Assembly (NCBI GenBank): GCA_021783135.1
Contig: JAJXUE010000030.1
Coordinates: forward strand, 1-38,611
Length of the DNA stretch: 38,611 bases
Source of the DNA: Bacillota bacterium
GTDB lineage: Bacteria; Bacillota; Desulfitobacteriia; Desulfitobacteriales; JAJXUE01
Direction: 5' to 3'
Below the pieces are notes generated by a model that was not told the DNA's origin, did no database searches, and worked only from the letters and a program-made list of their open reading frames with translations. Numbering within the stretch: position 1 is the first letter of the stretch; each line of letters begins with the position of its first letter. A program made the position numbers and the translations under genes. This document shows positions 16,298 through 24,719 of this stretch, in pieces.

Positions 16298-16748
16298 TGT
16301 CTTTCGCCTCCTCTTGCTTTGTCTCTGGCTTTACCTCTTCCTTAATCTCACCACTTGCAACCTTATCCCGGTAACGCTGCATCATGTCCCATTGCATGTC
16401 TTCGCGGAAATAGACCGCATTTTCAAATTCAGTAGTGGTATACAACGCCTTGGTTGGGCATGCTTCCGTACACAAGCCGCAAAAGAGGCAACGAGTTAAA
16501 TCCATATGATAACTGGTGAGAAACTTCTTGTTACTTTCGTTCTTGTCGGTTGTAAGCGTAATAACCTTATTCGGGCAGGCACTAGAGCACATACCGCAAG
16601 ATATACACTTGGGGGTATTTAAGGCCAGGGAACTCCGAGTCCGGGGTGGTAAGGTGGGCATGTCTTCCGGATAGAACTCTGTAATTTTTTTGTCAAACAT
16701 ATGACGAAATGTGATACCCAATCCCTTGGCTAAACCTTTTCCGAACAC
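16290..16748 (-). CDS. nuoI: NADH-quinone oxidoreductase subunit I, two [4Fe-4S] clusters
   Basis: A 152-residue ferredoxin-like subunit with two complete cluster motifs, CISCGMCSSACP and CLFCGLCTEACP, binding N6a and N6b. It carries electrons toward NuoB. The C-terminus is a charged tail ([16 protein letters not shown]) beyond the conserved core. The start is GTG at 16748 with AGGAGGG upstream, 3 bp after nuoH. As NuoE, NuoF and NuoG are absent, this subunit could accept electrons directly from a ferredoxin or another docking protein. Confidence 0.96.
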   Translation of the reverse strand: MFGKGLAKGLGITFRHMFDKKITEFYPEDMPTLPPRTRSSLALNTPKCISCGMCSSACPNKVITLTTDKNESNKKFLTSYHMDLTRCLFCGLCTEACPTKALYTTTEFENAVYFREDMQWDMMQRYRDKVASGEIKEEVKPETKQEEAKDNG

Positions 16749-16751
16749 TGC

Positions 16752-17804
16752 TTACCCTCCTATCGCCGGATAGATGAGCTGGTAAATGTAGATGCCAACG
16801 CCGGTTAATAGGATATTAGCTACCGACAAGGGCAAGAGTACCTTCCAGCCAAAATGCATCAACTGGTCAACCCTCAGGCGGGGGAATGTCCAGCGAAACC
16901 ACAGAAATAAAAACACCATGAACAAAACCTTGATCGCAAACCAGATCCAACCCGGTAGAAATGGACCTTGCCAGCCGCCTAAGAAGACGGTTGCTGCAAC
17001 CGCGGACACGATAAACAGATTGGCATACTCGCCAAGGAAAAACAACGCCCAGCGCATTCCCGTATACTCAGTGAACGCACCGGCAGTCAACTCAGATTCA
17101 CCTTCCACTAAATCGAAAGGAGCCCGGTTAGTTTCAGCAGTCGCTGCTATGGTATAAACCACAAAGCCCAATGGTTGAAGTAAGATGAACCAGACATGAC
17201 TCTGCGCATTTACAATGGCAGACATTTTAAAAGTCTGTGTAATCATAACGACTCCAAGCAAGGAAAATACCAGCGGAATTTCATAGCTGATCATTTGTGC
17301 TACCGCACGCATACCGCCTAAAAGGGCGAACTTGTTGTTAGAGCCCCAGCCCGCCATAAAAAAGGGTATCGTGGTTAAGGCAGACACAGCCAGTAAGTAA
17401 AAAATACCTACATTAAGGTCAACCGGAACCATACCTTTACCGTACGGTATCACAGCCATGACCATTACGCTTAAACCAATCACAAACATTGGCGCCAACC
17501 CGAAAACCCATTTATCAGCCGCAGCTGGGAATATATCCTCTTTGCCCAACAGTTTCATGGCGTCCGCGACTGTTTGAAACCAGCCCCGCGGACCCAGACG
17601 ATTCGGGCCTGTCCTTAACTGCATCCAGCCGGCGACTTTGCGCTCCAACAGGATCAGGGACAGAGCCGCCAAGGCTATAAGCGCCCAGATAATAAGTGAA
17701 TTAATCACGGTCATGACCACATCGGCAGTAACCGTAGTCCCGCCGAACAATCCCCTGATCAAATGAGCTATACTAACAAATAATCCACTTCCATATTGTG
17801 GCAT
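16752..17804 (-). CDS. nuoH: NADH-quinone oxidoreductase subunit H
   Basis: A 350-residue membrane subunit with eight or nine spans that forms the quinone-access channel. Conserved blocks include [57 protein letters not shown] and [20 protein letters not shown]. The acidic residues of the E-channel are present. The ATG follows GGGGAG, and the nuoD stop lies 30 bp upstream. Confidence 0.97.
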   Translation of the reverse strand: MPQYGSGLFVSIAHLIRGLFGGTTVTADVVMTVINSLIIWALIALAALSLILLERKVAGWMQLRTGPNRLGPRGWFQTVADAMKLLGKEDIFPAAADKWVFGLAPMFVIGLSVMVMAVIPYGKGMVPVDLNVGIFYLLAVSALTTIPFFMAGWGSNNKFALLGGMRAVAQMISYEIPLVFSLLGVVMITQTFKMSAIVNAQSHVWFILLQPLGFVVYTIAATAETNRAPFDLVEGESELTAGAFTEYTGMRWALFFLGEYANLFIVSAVAATVFLGGWQGPFLPGWIWFAIKVLFMVFLFLWFRWTFPRLRVDQLMHFGWKVLLPLSVANILLTGVGIYIYQLIYPAIGG

Positions 17805-17834
17805 CTTTTTCTCCCCTATCAGCCCGTATTTTGG

Positions 17835-18929
17835 TTATCGGTCACATTCCGGGAGGATAATGTCGAGGCTGGCCAAAATTGCAATGACATCAGCAAGCTT
17901 CCACCCGGGAGCCACGTAAGGCAGAACCTGAATATTAACAAAAGTACCGCCGCGAATCCGCAAACGATAGGGCTTGGTACTGCCATCGCTCACAATGTAA
18001 AAACTTAACTCCCCGCGCGGATTTTCCACTCGGTGGTACACCTCGCCCACAGAGGGTTTAATCAGCTTGGGCACCTTAGCAAACGTGGGTCCCTCCGGAA
18101 TGTCCCTAACGGCCTGATGAATAATTTTGATGCTTTCTTCCATTTCTCGCACGCGTACTATATAACGGTCAAAGCAGTCGCCATTGACCCCGACCGGAAC
18201 TTCAAAATCGAACCGGTCATAAATGCCGTAAGGCGCATTCTTGCGCAGATCCCATTTAATCCCTGAACCGCGCAGATTTGGGCCGGTGACCGCAATCTGT
18301 TCCGCCAGTTCAGGAGAAATAATCCCTACTCCTACTGTTCTGGCCTGAAAAATTTCGTTCCCGGTGATAATCCCGTGATATTCCTCGATTGAACCGGGCA
18401 TTTCCCCGAGAAACTTGTTCAAGGCCGGCCAAAACTCTTCGGGTGGTTCAATAATTCCGCCAATTCTTGGCATATTCATAGTCATGCGGCCGCCAATGGT
18501 CATTTCAAACAGGTCAAGAATCTTTTCCCGATCACGGAAGGTGTACAAAAATGGCGTGAATCCTCCCAAATCAAGGCTCCCCGTACCAATCGCCACCATG
18601 TGACTGGCTAAACGTTGCAGCTCCCCAAAGATAATTCTGAGGTATTCCGCTCGTTCCGGTACCTCAACACCCATGAGTTTTTCCACAGTTTGCACATAAC
18701 CAAGGTTGTTGTTGATTGATGCCAGGTAGTCCAGCCTATCCGTATACGGAATGTATTGGGTATAGGTTCTTGACTCCGCTAACTTTTCCATGCCGCGATG
18801 GAGATAGCCTACTTTTGATTCGACGGAGGTTACAGTTTCCCCGTCTAATTTAGTAATCATGCGAAAGACCCCATGGGTGCTGGGATGTTGGGGTCCTAAG
18901 TTAATTTCCAGTTCCTGAGTTTTAATCAT
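17835..18929 (-). CDS. nuoD: NADH-quinone oxidoreductase subunit D (49 kDa)
   Basis: A 364-residue peripheral-arm subunit that helps form the quinone site. Visible signatures: LGPQHPSTHGVFR with the quinone-site His, VGYLHRGMEKLAE, YTDRLDYL, GGRMTMNMPRIGG and the C-terminal LASLDIILPECDR. It is a separate NuoD, not fused to NuoC. The gene ends 30 bp before nuoH and starts 10 bp after nuoC, with AGGAGGT-like sequence upstream. Confidence 0.97.
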   Translation of the reverse strand: MIKTQELEINLGPQHPSTHGVFRMITKLDGETVTSVESKVGYLHRGMEKLAESRTYTQYIPYTDRLDYLASINNNLGYVQTVEKLMGVEVPERAEYLRIIFGELQRLASHMVAIGTGSLDLGGFTPFLYTFRDREKILDLFEMTIGGRMTMNMPRIGGIIEPPEEFWPALNKFLGEMPGSIEEYHGIITGNEIFQARTVGVGIISPELAEQIAVTGPNLRGSGIKWDLRKNAPYGIYDRFDFEVPVGVNGDCFDRYIVRVREMEESIKIIHQAVRDIPEGPTFAKVPKLIKPSVGEVYHRVENPRGELSFYIVSDGSTKPYRLRIRGGTFVNIQVLPYVAPGWKLADVIAILASLDIILPECDR

Positions 18930-18939
18930 CTTGGACCTC

Positions 18940-19434
18940 CTACTCCCCCGGTTTTAGGGTCCGAAGGCGCCTGCGCTCTTCGTAGCTATCGACAACATAG
19001 TCCTTACGTAAGGGATAGCCGACAAAATCGTCCCACAACAAAATGCGAGTGAGATTGGGATGACCGCTGAACTTAATGCCCAACAAGTCAAACGCTTCCC
19101 TCTCCGGAAAATCCGCCCCGGACCATAATCTCACAGCAGAATCTATGACGGGGTTGTCTCTATCTATTGTGGCCTTAACGCGCAACATCTGCGCACCCTT
19201 AAGACTTGATAAGTGGTAAACCACCTCGAACTCATTGCGCTCCGGATAGTCTACCCCTGTAAGATCATGGAGAAAATCACATGGCACTTCGGCAAAGGCC
19301 TTGGCAGCCGATAATGCTTCAATAATCCGGTTACCCTTAATTTTGAGTACCGGCGTATCTATGCTTACTTCTACTTCTCCATCCAACTTTTGGGCTAGCT
19401 CCTCTACTTTTTTCAGCAACACGCTATTTTCCAT
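18940..19434 (-). CDS. nuoC: NADH-quinone oxidoreductase subunit C (30 kDa)
   Basis: A 164-residue peripheral subunit. The family signature is clear: [20 protein letters not shown] followed by [15 protein letters not shown]. It overlaps the end of nuoB by 11 bp. The N-terminal 40 residues are variable, as usual. It is a separate polypeptide rather than a NuoCD fusion. Confidence 0.96.
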   Translation of the reverse strand: MENSVLLKKVEELAQKLDGEVEVSIDTPVLKIKGNRIIEALSAAKAFAEVPCDFLHDLTGVDYPERNEFEVVYHLSSLKGAQMLRVKATIDRDNPVIDSAVRLWSGADFPEREAFDLLGIKFSGHPNLTRILLWDDFVGYPLRKDYVVDSYEERRRLRTLKPGE

Positions 19435-19945
19435 GCCTAGATAACCTCACCTTAGCAGGATTTTGAACCTTTTGCTTCAGCTGGAGTAAGCCGTAGATTA
19501 AAGATTCCGGTCGTGGAGGACAACCCGGAATATATACATCTACAGGTAAAAACGCATCGGCCCCCGGCACAACGGCGTAGGAATCCACAAAAGGTCCTCC
19601 CCCATTAGCACAGCTGCCCATCGCAATTACCCATTTAGGTTCCGGCATTTGATCATAGATTCTCCGCACAGCAGGAGCCATCTTGCGGGTGATAGTACCG
19701 GCTACAATCATTACATCAGCTTGTCGCGGCGACGGGCGAAATACCTCGTACCCAAACCTGGACAAATCATAACGCGATGCTCCCGCTGCCATCATCTCAA
19801 TCGCGCAGCAGGCCAAGCCGAAAGTCACCGGCCAGAAGGAATGACCGCGGGCCCAATTTAGAGCAGTGTCCACAGTGGTCAAAATAATATTTTTCTTGAC
19901 CATTTCCTCCGCTTCTCGCAGCTCTTTTTCCTTATCTACTTCCAC
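19424..19945 (-). CDS. nuoB: NADH-quinone oxidoreductase subunit B, N2 cluster
   Basis: The subunit that binds the terminal [4Fe-4S] cluster N2 next to the quinone site. Ligands are visible in [20 protein letters not shown] and [10 protein letters not shown]. The frame could start at a TTG at 19966, but the GTG at 19945 follows AAGGAAGGT with an 8-bp gap and overlaps nuoA by only 10 bp, so the 173-residue form is preferred. A charged N-terminus ([18 protein letters not shown]) precedes the core. Confidence 0.95.
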   Translation of the reverse strand: MEVDKEKELREAEEMVKKNIILTTVDTALNWARGHSFWPVTFGLACCAIEMMAAGASRYDLSRFGYEVFRPSPRQADVMIVAGTITRKMAPAVRRIYDQMPEPKWVIAMGSCANGGGPFVDSYAVVPGADAFLPVDVYIPGCPPRPESLIYGLLQLKQKVQNPAKVRLSRHGK

Positions 19946-20292
19946 TCTAATGCACCTTCCTTCCAAGCATACCAGAAGCCTACCAGCAGGATGGCAATAA
20001 AAATAAACATTTCCACAAATGCAAATGTGCCTAGTTTACGAAATTGCACAGCCCACGGATACAGAAAGATTGTTTCGACGTCAAATGCCACAAATACTAA
20101 AGCATACAGGAAGTAGTTAGTTTTAAATTGAATCCAAGTTTCCCCACGAGTTTCCATACCGCATTCATAAGTAGTCTCTTTTTCCTTGCCCGGTTTGCGG
20201 GGGGCGACCATTTTTGGGATAGCCAGCATCACAATTGGAAAAAGAATAGCAAAAATAAGTATTATGCCAATGGCGCCAAAGTTATCTACCAA
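19936..20292 (-). CDS. nuoA: NADH-quinone oxidoreductase subunit A
   Basis: A 118-residue three-span subunit with the conserved [21 protein letters not shown] loop and the acidic [15 protein letters not shown] segment. It begins with TTG at 20292, preceded by GGAGGGAATCAC. It is the first gene of the 11-gene nuo operon; a good promoter lies about 60 bp upstream. Confidence 0.96.
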   Translation of the reverse strand: MVDNFGAIGIILIFAILFPIVMLAIPKMVAPRKPGKEKETTYECGMETRGETWIQFKTNYFLYALVFVAFDVETIFLYPWAVQFRKLGTFAFVEMFIFIAILLVGFWYAWKEGALEWK

Positions 20293-20347
20293 GTGATTCC
20301 CTCCTTTCTATTAATTATTTGAAAAATGTACACACAACACATTTTTT

Positions 20348-20376
20348 ATTGTGCCATACCGTTCCAACTGCGTCAA
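20348..20376 (-). promoter_or_regulatory. Sigma-A-type promoter of the nuo operon
   Basis: On the minus strand TTGACG (20371-20376), a 17-bp spacer and CACAAT (20348-20353) lie between the rnhB stop and nuoA, giving a transcription start about 50 bp before the nuoA codon. The -35 is near consensus; the -10 is weaker. Confidence 0.6.
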
Positions 20377-20412
20377 GATAAATGGCGTTGCGCCAATGGG
20401 TGAAAAAGTGTG

Positions 20413-21204
20413 TTAAACGGTATAATTTCCAGCCCTAACAGTCCGAACAGGTTCAAATGATGTTCTGTGTACCGCACAATGGCCATACGCCTTTAAGGCA
20501 GATGCATGCTCAGGCGTCAAATAGCCCTTGTTCGCAGCAAAATTGTAACAAGGATAGTCCACATGCAGTTTATGCATCAGGTCGTCCCGGTAGACCTTGG
20601 CCAAAATAGATGCCGCAGCTATCGAGGCACTTAAGCCATCGCCACCAATTATGGCCTTTTGCGGCACAGCCAATTTAGCCAATTTTATGGCATCAATCAG
20701 TAAATAATCCGCTGCTACCCCCAAACTGTCTACAGCTCTGGCCATAGCCAATTTAGTCGCCCCGAGGATATTTAGTTCGTCAATCTCCTCCACACTGGCA
20801 AGGCCGATTGACCACCCGATCGCCTTGTGGCGTATCTCACGTGCCAAGGAATGACGTTTATTTTCCGGCACCCGTTTGGAATCATTCAGACCGTCAAGCA
20901 TAAGCTTGCCGGGAAAGATTACTGCGCCCGCAACAACGGGACCTGCCAACGGTCCCCTGCCCACTTCATCAATTCCAACAATATTAGTGTACCCTTGTTG
21001 CCATAATTCTTCCTCTAAAATATATAGTTTTTCAAGTCGGGCATTTTCCACATGTTGGCGTTCCAATTGCCTACCATAGGACTCAGCTAAACGCCTTACT
21101 CCCTGTCGCTCATCCATGGCACACAGCCTAATAAATTCTTCGGTCGGACTGTCCTGCAAAAGTAGCTTGACTTCGTTGATGGTTAAACAGTCTGGTTTAA
21201 GCAT
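20413..21204 (-). CDS. rnhB: Ribonuclease HII
   Basis: A 263-residue enzyme that cleaves RNA in RNA-DNA hybrids and single ribonucleotides in DNA. The catalytic set is visible: Asp79-Glu80 in GIDEVGRGPLAGPV, NDSKRVPENKR, Asp171 in LLIDAIKLAK and the Asp of AKVYRD (207). An N-terminal helical extension of about 70 residues is typical of the long Bacillota form. A GGGGG lies about 10 bp before the ATG. A terminator separates it from ylqF upstream, so it probably has its own promoter. Confidence 0.96.
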   Translation of the reverse strand: MLKPDCLTINEVKLLLQDSPTEEFIRLCAMDERQGVRRLAESYGRQLERQHVENARLEKLYILEEELWQQGYTNIVGIDEVGRGPLAGPVVAGAVIFPGKLMLDGLNDSKRVPENKRHSLAREIRHKAIGWSIGLASVEEIDELNILGATKLAMARAVDSLGVAADYLLIDAIKLAKLAVPQKAIIGGDGLSASIAAASILAKVYRDDLMHKLHVDYPCYNFAANKGYLTPEHASALKAYGHCAVHRTSFEPVRTVRAGNYTV

Positions 21205-21273
21205 GCCAACTTGCCCCCTGTATCAAATTCCTGAAGGGTTTCGACAATAACATTCTGAGTTCCTCTTTCTGGC

Positions 21274-21304
21274 AAAAAAAATAACCACCCCAAACAGAGC
21301 GGTT
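21274..21304 (-). terminator. Terminator between ylqF and rnhB
   Basis: On the minus strand AACCGC pairs with GTGGTT across a 10-nt loop and is followed by A and then eight T. The stem is short (6 bp, one G-U), but the T run is strong. It lies next to the 12-bp tandem repeats. Confidence 0.6.
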
Positions 21305-21347
21305 AATGGTCCGGTTAATCGTCCGGTTAATGGTTCGGTTAATGGCC
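21300..21347. repeat. Four tandem copies of a 12-bp repeat
   Basis: Four adjacent units of the form CGGTTAATGGTC (plus strand), with one to two substitutions between units, fill the ylqF-rnhB gap just before the terminator. The last unit overlaps no recognised gene. Confidence 0.9.
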
Positions 21348-21368
21348 CGTATGAAATTATGCCACCGG

Positions 21369-22226
21369 CTAAGGCCGATAGTTTTGGGCCATATCCAACG
21401 TAATTTTACCCCAAAGGCCGGCACGGAATTCCTTTAAGCTTAAAATAGCTGCCTTGGTGCGATCAATATTGCCGCCGGCAATCAAGCACCCTCGACGCTG
21501 CCCGATTACTGTCAAGATTTCCTCACCTTGTCCCGGCAGTTCAGTCAGTTTAAAGCGTTCCTGCAGTGCGACCGGTTTTAAATTTTGCACCATTTGCAGT
21601 AAACTAACTGCCAATTCTTCCACGTCTAAAACCAAATCGCTGATTGCGCCCGTGACGGCAAGTTTAACCCCAACCTCCGGGTCATCAAACTTAGGCCACA
21701 AGATTCCGGCAGTATCCAGTAACTCAAAATCAGGGTTAATCTTGACCCACTGCGGACCGCGCGTCACCCCCGGTTTGTCGCCGGTCTTGGCTCGGTTTCC
21801 TCCGGTTAAGCGATTGATTAACGACGATTTACCCACATTCGGAATGCCTACGATCATCGCGCGAATGGCCCGAGGGCGCATCCCTTTGGCTGCACGCGTC
21901 GCCATAACCGGCTCGGTGATTGCTTGTGCCAGGTCGGGAATTTGCTTCAAGCCTTGTCCGGTAAGCGAATTAAGTGCAACAGCACTTACCCCGGTCGTCG
22001 CGAACCACTTGATCCAGGCATTGGTAGCTTGGTCATCTGCCAAGTCAGCTTTATTAAGTACTACCAAGCGCGGTTTATCACCCAAGATCTGCTTAATCAT
22101 GGGGTTGCGGCTGCTGTGAGGAATGCGCGCATCCAATAACTCAATCACCAAGTCAACCAATTTAAGATTTTCCGCAACCTGCTTACGCGCTTTGGCCATA
22201 TGACCCGGAAACCATTGTATTTGCAT
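21369..22226 (-). CDS. ylqF: Ribosome biogenesis GTPase YlqF/RbgA
   Basis: A 285-residue circularly permuted GTPase needed for late 50S subunit assembly in Bacillota. G4 (VVLNKADLAD) comes first, then G1 (GIPNVGKSSLINRL), a threonine-rich G2 (KPGVTRGPQW) and G3 (DTAGILWP), the permuted order typical of RbgA. The N-terminus QIQWFPGHMAKARKQ is diagnostic. GAGGGTG lies 6 bp before the ATG at 22226, making it a better start than the GTG three codons earlier. The next gene upstream, lepB, ends 19 bp away. Confidence 0.96.
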   Translation of the reverse strand: MQIQWFPGHMAKARKQVAENLKLVDLVIELLDARIPHSSRNPMIKQILGDKPRLVVLNKADLADDQATNAWIKWFATTGVSAVALNSLTGQGLKQIPDLAQAITEPVMATRAAKGMRPRAIRAMIVGIPNVGKSSLINRLTGGNRAKTGDKPGVTRGPQWVKINPDFELLDTAGILWPKFDDPEVGVKLAVTGAISDLVLDVEELAVSLLQMVQNLKPVALQERFKLTELPGQGEEILTVIGQRRGCLIAGGNIDRTKAAILSLKEFRAGLWGKITLDMAQNYRP

Positions 22227-22245
22227 ACTATTCACCCTCGGTATC

Positions 22246-22773
22246 CTAGTTAATCAATTGCAGTCTGCTGTAAGGCCAGTATACGTAAAAGGCCTTGCCC
22301 AGGAGATATTGTTTTGGCAACAGGCCCCAATCTCTGCTGTCTTTACTTTTATTCCGGTTATCACCCAAAACCAAAATCTGACCTTGGGGAATATACTGTA
22401 CCGGAAAAGGAGTTATGTTCCTTTCCTTGAGGTAGGGCTCTCGGATAGGTTGGTCATTTACCAATAATTGATTATTTTTAATTTCAACTTTTTCCCCTTC
22501 TAAGCCAATTACCCGTTTAATCAAGATACGTTCCGGATCCTTAGGATATTGAAATACCATAACATCCCCTCGGTTGGGTGCCCAGAACCGATAGGCCAAT
22601 TTATTCACCAGGACCCGGTCGCCGGGTAAAAGGGTGGGTTCCATCGAATTGAATTGAATTTCATACGGTTTAATAGCCGTAACTCTAACTATAATCAACA
22701 GCAATGCCGCAGCGCCAATAACCCACATCAGCTTACGTAAAAACCGTCTTGTGCTTTGTCCGTTCAACTCCAT
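22246..22773 (-). CDS. lepB: Signal peptidase I
   Basis: A 175-residue membrane protease that removes signal peptides from exported proteins. The N-terminal anchor spans about 15-32. Catalytic Ser43 is in FNSMEPTLLPGDRVLVNK and Lys86 in ILIKRVIGLEGE; LVLGDNRNKSKDSRDWG is the conserved box E. The gene lies between rplS and ylqF, a common position in Bacillota. A 47-bp inverted repeat (22780-22826) lies directly upstream of the ribosome binding site. Confidence 0.96.
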   Translation of the reverse strand: MELNGQSTRRFLRKLMWVIGAAALLLIIVRVTAIKPYEIQFNSMEPTLLPGDRVLVNKLAYRFWAPNRGDVMVFQYPKDPERILIKRVIGLEGEKVEIKNNQLLVNDQPIREPYLKERNITPFPVQYIPQGQILVLGDNRNKSKDSRDWGLLPKQYLLGKAFYVYWPYSRLQLIN

Positions 22774-22779
22774 CTCTCC

Positions 22780-22826
22780 CTTACCAAGTGTGAAAGCTAT
22801 TTACACCTCACACATATTATGGTAAG
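22780..22826 (-). promoter_or_regulatory. Inverted repeat next to the lepB ribosome binding site
   Basis: Arms CTTACCA and TGGTAAG (outer) plus GTGTGA and TCACAC (inner) can form a hairpin in the lepB leader. Its base touches the GGGAGA ribosome binding site. TTGACA at 22828-22833 lies just upstream, but I could not find a matching -10 at 17 bp. Confidence 0.5.
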
Positions 22827-22889
22827 TTGTCAACCAAAGCATGCCTGGAAAATAAGCCAAAAACCAAACATACGCCAATCACTAAACAA

Positions 22890-22926
22890 GAAAAGCGCGC
22901 ATCGGTTTCCTTTGCGCGCGCTTTTC
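22890..22926. terminator. GC-rich hairpin between rplS and lepB
   Basis: GAAAAGCGCGC and GCGCGCTTTTC form an 11-bp perfect stem. The A and T tracts at the two ends make it usable in either direction. With 22984-23008 it makes a double stop after rplS. Confidence 0.7.
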
Positions 22927-22983
22927 CTCGTACTATCTTCCGCTGTCCTCACCTAGTTGGCGGGGTTATACTTTCTGATAGTG

Positions 22984-23008
22984 AAACAAAGACCGGCTAA
23001 TGCCGGTC
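22984..23008 (-). terminator. Terminator of rplS
   Basis: On the minus strand GACCGGC pairs with GCCGGTC (7 bp, 4-nt loop), followed by TTTGTTTC. It lies about 10 bp past the rplS stop. Confidence 0.75.
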
Positions 23009-23017
23009 AAGTTGTAA

Positions 23018-23359
23018 CTATTTCTTTTCACGAATACGAGCTGCCTTACCGGATAGCTCACGCAAGTAGTAAAGTTTAGCCCTACGTACGACACCGCGCC
23101 GAATAACTTCAATTTTATCGACACGGGGAGAGTGTACAGGAAAAGTACGTTCAACACCTACGCCATAGGTTACACGCCGCACAGTAAAAGTCTCCCTAAT
23201 AGCGCCGCCTTTGCGTTTGATAACAAGACCTTCAAACACCTGAATACGTTCCCGGGTACCCTCGACAACTTTAACATGAACACGCACGCTGTCACCGGGG
23301 CGGAAGTTGGGTATATCTGTCTTGAGTTGTTCCTTTTCAAGAATGCTAAGTAAGTCCAC
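23018..23359 (-). CDS. rplS: 50S ribosomal protein L19
   Basis: A 113-residue protein at the interface of the two ribosomal subunits. The signatures [22 protein letters not shown] (read in two parts), [17 protein letters not shown] and [19 protein letters not shown] are intact, ending in a basic [18 protein letters not shown] tail. GGAAGGAGGG precedes the start. The 114-bp gap to the NlpC/P60 gene upstream is AT-rich and could hold its promoter, but no clear -35/-10 pair is seen. In most Bacillota rplS directly follows trmD; here two genes intervene. Confidence 0.97.
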   Translation of the reverse strand: MDLLSILEKEQLKTDIPNFRPGDSVRVHVKVVEGTRERIQVFEGLVIKRKGGAIRETFTVRRVTYGVGVERTFPVHSPRVDKIEVIRRGVVRRAKLYYLRELSGKAARIREKK

Positions 23360-23473
23360 TAACTATTCCCTCCTTCCTACATAGACGTTCATACACTGCA
23401 ACACAGCCAGAGGACCGCCTGAAATAACACACTAAAAAATTTTATCATAAATGGATTGAAAAATCAAGCCCTG

Positions 23474-24631
23474 CTATTTCAAAATACGCCGTGCACCTAA
23501 AAAGCGGGGTCCCCAATAGGAAGGATCAAACACGTTATCGACAATCGTCCCGATTCCCGGCGCCTCGGCATTAACCATTTTGCCGCCGCCGATATAAATA
23601 CCGACGTGCGAAGCGTCATTGGGATTCCACTCAGTATGGAAGAAAACTAAATCACCCGGTTGCAAATTGCTGGCCGAAACCGGTACACCTTCGGTAACTT
23701 GATCTTCCGAAACCCGATACAGATTAACTCCGAAATGACGGTATACATATTGCACAAAACCTGAGCAATCCCACCCATACGGCGAAGTACCACCCCAAAC
23801 GTAAGGTGTGCCCACAAAACTAAGGGCATAAGCAACGATGGCAGAAGCACTGCCGTTGGCCGCAACCGGCCCATTTATACCGCCTGACCTGCTGCTATAC
23901 AGTTTCTGTTGCGCTTCAATCGCGGCCTCCTGAATCAATTCCTGCACACGTTTAATGTTACTTTGTGCATTGCCGGCCGCCGCAAGTGTAGTCCGTTGCT
24001 GCTGATTGAGGCCGTCTAGTGTATTTTGCTCTGATACAGCCATTGTCTTGACGCTTTGCTCAGTCTGTTCCTTGCTGGCAAGCGTCGTTTGCAACTGCGC
24101 CTGTTGTTGCTCGATGTTAGTCTGTTCCAAGGCTATGGCCTTGTCATTAGCCGCTATCTGTTGTTGCAAATTATGATAATAATTGACAATGGTGCTCATC
24201 TCATAAGCTCGGTCAAATAATTGTGTCCAGCTTTTTGAGCTCAACAGAGTTAACCAATAGTTTGACAAGTCGTTCTCATAATTTGCTTTGAGAAATCCTT
24301 GTAACTGCCCAATGCGTTGCTCCCTTTCGGCCTCCAATTGTTGCCTCTGCGCATTCAAAACCGTAAGATTAGCTTGTTGCCTGGCTATATTGGACCGATA
24401 AGTCCCGATACTAGCGTTAAGTAAATCTATGGATTGCTGCAGCGCCTGTACCTTTTGAGCCACCGTAGAAGTTTGTTGCTTTTGTTGGGAGAGTTGTTGG
24501 TTTAACTGACTGTATTGCTGTTGATAGTGGGTCAGCTTTTGTTGTAAACTGTCGGCATTTGCAGCAGATGGGGCCAAGGTCAACATTACCAGACAGAGTC
24601 CGGCAACAGCCTTACTTTGCCACTTCAGCAT
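23474..24631 (-). CDS. NlpC/P60 peptidoglycan endopeptidase with coiled-coil N-terminus
   Basis: A 385-residue secreted cell-wall hydrolase. A signal peptide (MLKWQSKAVAGLCLVMLTLA, cleavage after ANA at about 26) is followed by a Gln-rich coiled coil (about 28-240) resembling the PcsB/CwlO N-terminal region. A Ser/Gly linker leads to the NlpC/P60 domain (about 262-385). The catalytic Cys289 is in GWDCSGFVQYVY and His342 in DASHVGIYIGGG; Asn354 may be the third polar residue. The enzyme presumably cuts gamma-D-Glu-diamino acid bonds in stem peptides and may need activation through the coiled coil, as in CwlO. It interrupts the usual trmD-rplS order. Confidence 0.93.
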   Translation of the reverse strand: MLKWQSKAVAGLCLVMLTLAPSAANADSLQQKLTHYQQQYSQLNQQLSQQKQQTSTVAQKVQALQQSIDLLNASIGTYRSNIARQQANLTVLNAQRQQLEAEREQRIGQLQGFLKANYENDLSNYWLTLLSSKSWTQLFDRAYEMSTIVNYYHNLQQQIAANDKAIALEQTNIEQQQAQLQTTLASKEQTEQSVKTMAVSEQNTLDGLNQQQRTTLAAAGNAQSNIKRVQELIQEAAIEAQQKLYSSRSGGINGPVAANGSASAIVAYALSFVGTPYVWGGTSPYGWDCSGFVQYVYRHFGVNLYRVSEDQVTEGVPVSASNLQPGDLVFFHTEWNPNDASHVGIYIGGGKMVNAEAPGIGTIVDNVFDPSYWGPRFLGARRILK

Positions 24632-24719
24632 TTTATCACTCCAAATCGCAAAACGAATTTAGATACTACTCAAAACTTTGTTATTCGCGACTTGTTGTGA
24701 AAATTCCTCTTTTATTTGT

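Noticed and set aside
21197-21424. A 75-codon minus-strand frame containing four INRT repeats.
   Set aside because: It overlaps the end of ylqF, spans a terminator and the 12-bp repeats, and has no good ribosome binding site. The repeated peptide comes from the DNA repeat.
21454-22119. A 221-codon plus-strand frame.
   Set aside because: It is antisense to ylqF, which has full GTPase motifs; the frame has no family signature.
23360-23473. A ribosomal-protein leader RNA upstream of rplS.
   Set aside because: The gap is AT-rich with no clear conserved stem that I can recognise; covariation would be needed.
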